A stretch of DNA of 64,000 bases from Streptomyces rimosus subsp. rimosus. GTDB taxonomy: Bacteria > Actinomycetota > Actinomycetes > Streptomycetales > Streptomycetaceae. The notes under the pieces are model-generated. The model was not told the origin of the DNA. It was given only the letters and a program-made list of their open reading frames with translations, and ran no database searches. The first letter of the stretch is position 1; the number at the start of each line of letters is the position of its first letter. Made by a program: the position numbers and the translations under genes. The stretch is from positions 33,933 to 97,932 of the forward strand of contig NZ_JOCQ01000030.1 in assembly GCF_000720725.1 (NCBI RefSeq), read 5' to 3'. This document shows, piece by piece, positions 61,903 through 64,000 of the stretch.

Positions 61903-63075
61903 GTGCTCCTGAAAACCTTTGGCTGGTCGTTCGCCGTCACGGCGGTCGGCCTGGCCTTGGCCGGCGTCCTCTGGGGGTGGCAGGGGCTCGCGATCGTCGG
62001 CATCCTGTCGATCCTGGAGATCTCGCTCTCGTTCGACAACGCGGTCATCAACGCCGGCATCCTGCGCAAGATGAACGCCTTCTGGCAGAAGATCTTTCTG
62101 ACCGTCGGCATCATCATCGCCGTCTTCGGCATGCGCCTGGTCTTCCCGGTGGTCATCGTCGCGGTCACCGCGAAGATGGGGCCGATCGAGGCCGTCAATC
62201 TGGCGATCAACGACAAGCCGCAGTACGAGCACCTGGTCACGGGGGCCCACCCGGCCATCGCGGCGTTCGGCGGCATGTTCCTGCTCATGATCTTCCTCGA
62301 CTTCATCTTCGAGGAGCGCGAGCACAAGTGGCTGGGCTGGCTGGAGCGTCCGCTGGCCAAAATGGGCAAGCTGGACATGCTGTCCGTCATCATCGCGCTG
62401 GTCGTCCTGCTGGTCTCGGCGATGACGGTGGCCACCGACGTCGCGCACGGCGGCGGTGACAAGAGCGCGACGGTGCTGCTCTCCGGCGTCGCCGGCCTGC
62501 TCACGTATCTGATCGTGGGCGGCATCTCCGGCTACTTCGAGGACAAGCTCGAAGAGGCCGAGGAGGACGAGGACGAGGACGACGGCCCGGCGGCGAAGGC
62601 GGCCGTGGCCTCCCAGGAGGCCGGCTCGAACGGCGCGGCCTCGAAGCGCCCGGTCTCGGGCGTCGGTCTGGCCGGCAAGGCCGCGTTCTTCATGTTCCTC
62701 TACCTGGAGGTCATCGACGCGTCGTTCTCCTTCGACGGCGTCATCAGCGCCTTCGCCATCACCAACGACATCTTCGAGATGGCGCTGGGTCTGGGCATCG
62801 GCGCGATGTACATCCGATCGCTGACGGTCTTCCTGGTCCGCAAGGGGACCCTGGACGACTACGTCTACCTGGAGCACGGCGCGCATTACGCCATCGGCGC
62901 GCTGGCGGTCATCCTGCTCATCACGATCAAGTACGAGATCCCCGAGGTCGTCACCGGCCTGATCGGCGTCCTGCTGATCGCCCTGTCGTTCTGGTCGTCG
63001 GTGCGCAAGAACCGGCTGGAAGGAAAGTCGGGGAAACCCTCCCCGGCGGAGTCGGAAGTCACCTCCGGAGTGTGA
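61903..63075 (+). CDS. TerC/DUF475 integral membrane protein
   Basis: 390 residues with eight or nine helices. The two inverted-repeat motifs, ILEISLSFDNAVINAGIL near residue 42 and YLEVIDASFSFDGVISAFAI near 268, carry the membrane Glu and Asp residues thought to coordinate cations in TerC proteins. A charged loop (EEAEEDEDEDDG) and Ala/Ser-rich linker separate the halves. GTG start 55 bp after TerD copy 2, so it is probably co-transcribed; TerD-TerC partnership is known. Confidence 0.92.
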   Translation: MLLKTFGWSFAVTAVGLALAGVLWGWQGLAIVGILSILEISLSFDNAVINAGILRKMNAFWQKIFLTVGIIIAVFGMRLVFPVVIVAVTAKMGPIEAVNLAINDKPQYEHLVTGAHPAIAAFGGMFLLMIFLDFIFEEREHKWLGWLERPLAKMGKLDMLSVIIALVVLLVSAMTVATDVAHGGGDKSATVLLSGVAGLLTYLIVGGISGYFEDKLEEAEEDEDEDDGPAAKAAVASQEAGSNGAASKRPVSGVGLAGKAAFFMFLYLEVIDASFSFDGVISAFAITNDIFEMALGLGIGAMYIRSLTVFLVRKGTLDDYVYLEHGAHYAIGALAVILLITIKYEIPEVVTGLIGVLLIALSFWSSVRKNRLEGKSGKPSPAESEVTSGV

Positions 63076-63102
63076 CGAAGGGCTGATTGAGGAACGCTCT
63101 CT

Positions 63103-63142
63103 GCGGGGCGGCCATGGAGTGCTCACTCCATGGCCGCCCCGC
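63103..63142 (+). terminator. Strong hairpin after TerC
   Basis: Perfect 18-bp arms (63103-63120, 63125-63142), four-base GCTC loop. It separates TerC from the TerD-like gene. Confidence 0.88.
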
Positions 63143-63236
63143 GGCCGTACCGGGCCACGGGGCGGCCGGGCACAGCCGGAGCAAGCAGCAGTCGGGCCGT
63201 CGGGCCATCGGGGCGGGCGGCCTCCGGGTCGGATCG

Positions 63237-63989
63237 ATGGGGTGGGGCAAGGTGTCGTTCCTGGACAATTGGCGGCGGGGCGGGGCGCCGAAGTTCGAGG
63301 CCGGTGGTGCGTCGTATGTGGTCGAGCTGACCAAACGCAACCCGGTGGTCTCGCTGACGAAGCAGGGCGCGGCCTCCGGGCACCTGCGGGTCAATCTCTC
63401 GTGGCAGATGCGCACGTCCGACATCGGCATGCGCGGCTCGCAGCGCGGCGGGAGCCTGCTGCGGAATCCCGGCAAGATGTTCAAGCCGGAGGTGGTGCAG
63501 GCGCAGGGGCCGGCGGTCGTCAAGATCGACCTGGACCTGGCCTGCCTGTACGAGCTCAAGGACGGCACCAAGGGCGTGGTGCAGCCGCTGGGCAACTTCC
63601 TCGGTGACATCAACGCCGCGCCGTACGTGAAGCTCAGCGGCGACGACCGGTTCGGCTCGCCCTCCGGCGAGACGCTCTACATCAACCTCGACCACCGCGA
63701 CGAGATCAAGCGCCTGCTGATCTTCGTCTACATCTACGACGGCACCCCGGCCTTCGACCGCACCCATGCCGTCGTGACGCTCTACCCGAGCAGCGGCCCC
63801 CGGGTGGAGATCGGCCTCGACGAACGGGCGCCCCAGGCCCGCTCCTGCGCCATCTTCATGCTGGAGAACAACAAGGGCGACCTGACCGTCCGCCGCGAGG
63901 TCAAATACGTCTACGGCTTCCAGTCCGAACTGGACCGGCTGTACGGCTGGGGCCTCCAGTGGGGGCGGGGGTACAAGTCGAAGGTGTGA
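63237..63989 (+). CDS. Divergent TerD-family protein, copy 3
   Basis: 250 residues. It differs from copies 1 and 2: a longer N-terminal half with WRRGGAPKFEAGGASYVVEL and NPVVSLTKQGAASGHLRVNL, and a C-terminal TerD half (LYINLDHRDEIKRLLIFVYI; EIGLDERAPQARSCAIFML). ATG 63237 is used here; GTG 63252, preceded by GGGGTGGGG, is an equally good start that drops five residues. It stands behind its own terminator, so it is a separate unit of the Ter cluster. The last 11 bases of the window hold nothing. Confidence 0.87.
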   Translation: MGWGKVSFLDNWRRGGAPKFEAGGASYVVELTKRNPVVSLTKQGAASGHLRVNLSWQMRTSDIGMRGSQRGGSLLRNPGKMFKPEVVQAQGPAVVKIDLDLACLYELKDGTKGVVQPLGNFLGDINAAPYVKLSGDDRFGSPSGETLYINLDHRDEIKRLLIFVYIYDGTPAFDRTHAVVTLYPSSGPRVEIGLDERAPQARSCAIFMLENNKGDLTVRREVKYVYGFQSELDRLYGWGLQWGRGYKSKV

Positions 63990-64000
63990 GAGCGGGGGGC

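Noticed and set aside
63087..63236. Upstream start for the third TerD-like gene
   Set aside because: It would make the perfect terminator hairpin coding, and the added 50 residues are Gly/Arg-rich with no family match.
1..64000. Secondary-metabolite or prophage island
   Set aside because: No polyketide or NRPS modules, integrase, attachment sites or phage structural genes; content and composition are those of core chromosome.

Overview
The window is a chromosomal segment of a Streptomyces-type actinomycete. GC content is very high, third positions are almost all G or C, GTG starts are frequent, and several promoters sit so close to their start codon that the mRNA would be leaderless. Marker genes agree: mycothiol-type enzymes, the fasR-fabD-fabH-acpP-fabF block, a homodimeric aceE, and TerD/TerC proteins. 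I see no rRNA, tRNA, CRISPR array, integrase or insertion sequence, and nothing that looks recently imported.

Positions 1-12.5 kb: the 3' end of a UvrA-like gene, then a minus-strand operon whose genes mostly overlap by 4 bp. It runs glycosyltransferase, methyltransferase, giant AftD-like GT-C glycosyltransferase, condensation-fold acyltransferase, second methyltransferase, DMT-type membrane protein and Trm112-like protein. A DUF3068 protein lies upstream. Together this looks like a pathway for an uncharacterised cell-envelope glycolipid or glycan. A small membrane protein and a PucR-type regulator are divergent from it.

Positions 12.6-20.5 kb: a GntR-TetR hybrid regulator divergent from an MFS pump, then a thiol/redox cluster (MarR regulator, Rv2466c-like DsbA protein, mycothiol-dependent isomerase, NADP-dependent reductase, Ohr). 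Positions 20.5-26.7 kb: a ribose-type operon, lacI-rbsA-rbsC-rbsB-rbsK, preceded by two LacI operators. Positions 26.7-35.9 kb: a nitrilase coupled to a secreted pyroglutamyl-peptidase-like protein with Ser in place of the catalytic Cys, TetR beside a PA14-containing GH3 beta-glucosidase, a DUF4097 lipoprotein, an SGNH lipoprotein, DUF3145, and a reductase with a MerR-type promoter.

Positions 35.9-41 kb: the type II fatty-acid synthase operon with its activator fasR. Positions 41-52 kb: pirin, a serine hydrolase, MerR with an aldo/keto reductase, an acyltransferase, and a LuxR-family two-component system lying between two paralogous DUF1023 hydrolases. Positions 52-55.8 kb: TetR with an MFS pump, a small secreted I36-type protein and DUF4190. 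Positions 55.9-64 kb: aceE, DUF3052, AhpE peroxiredoxin, two TerD genes, TerC/DUF475 and a third TerD-like gene.

The most unusual structural feature is a set of short tandem repeats whose unit contains the stop codon of the adjacent gene. It occurs at six genes in 64 kb. The most interesting regulatory signal is a pair of MerR-type 19-bp-spacer promoters 7.7 kb apart, which suggests a small regulon.
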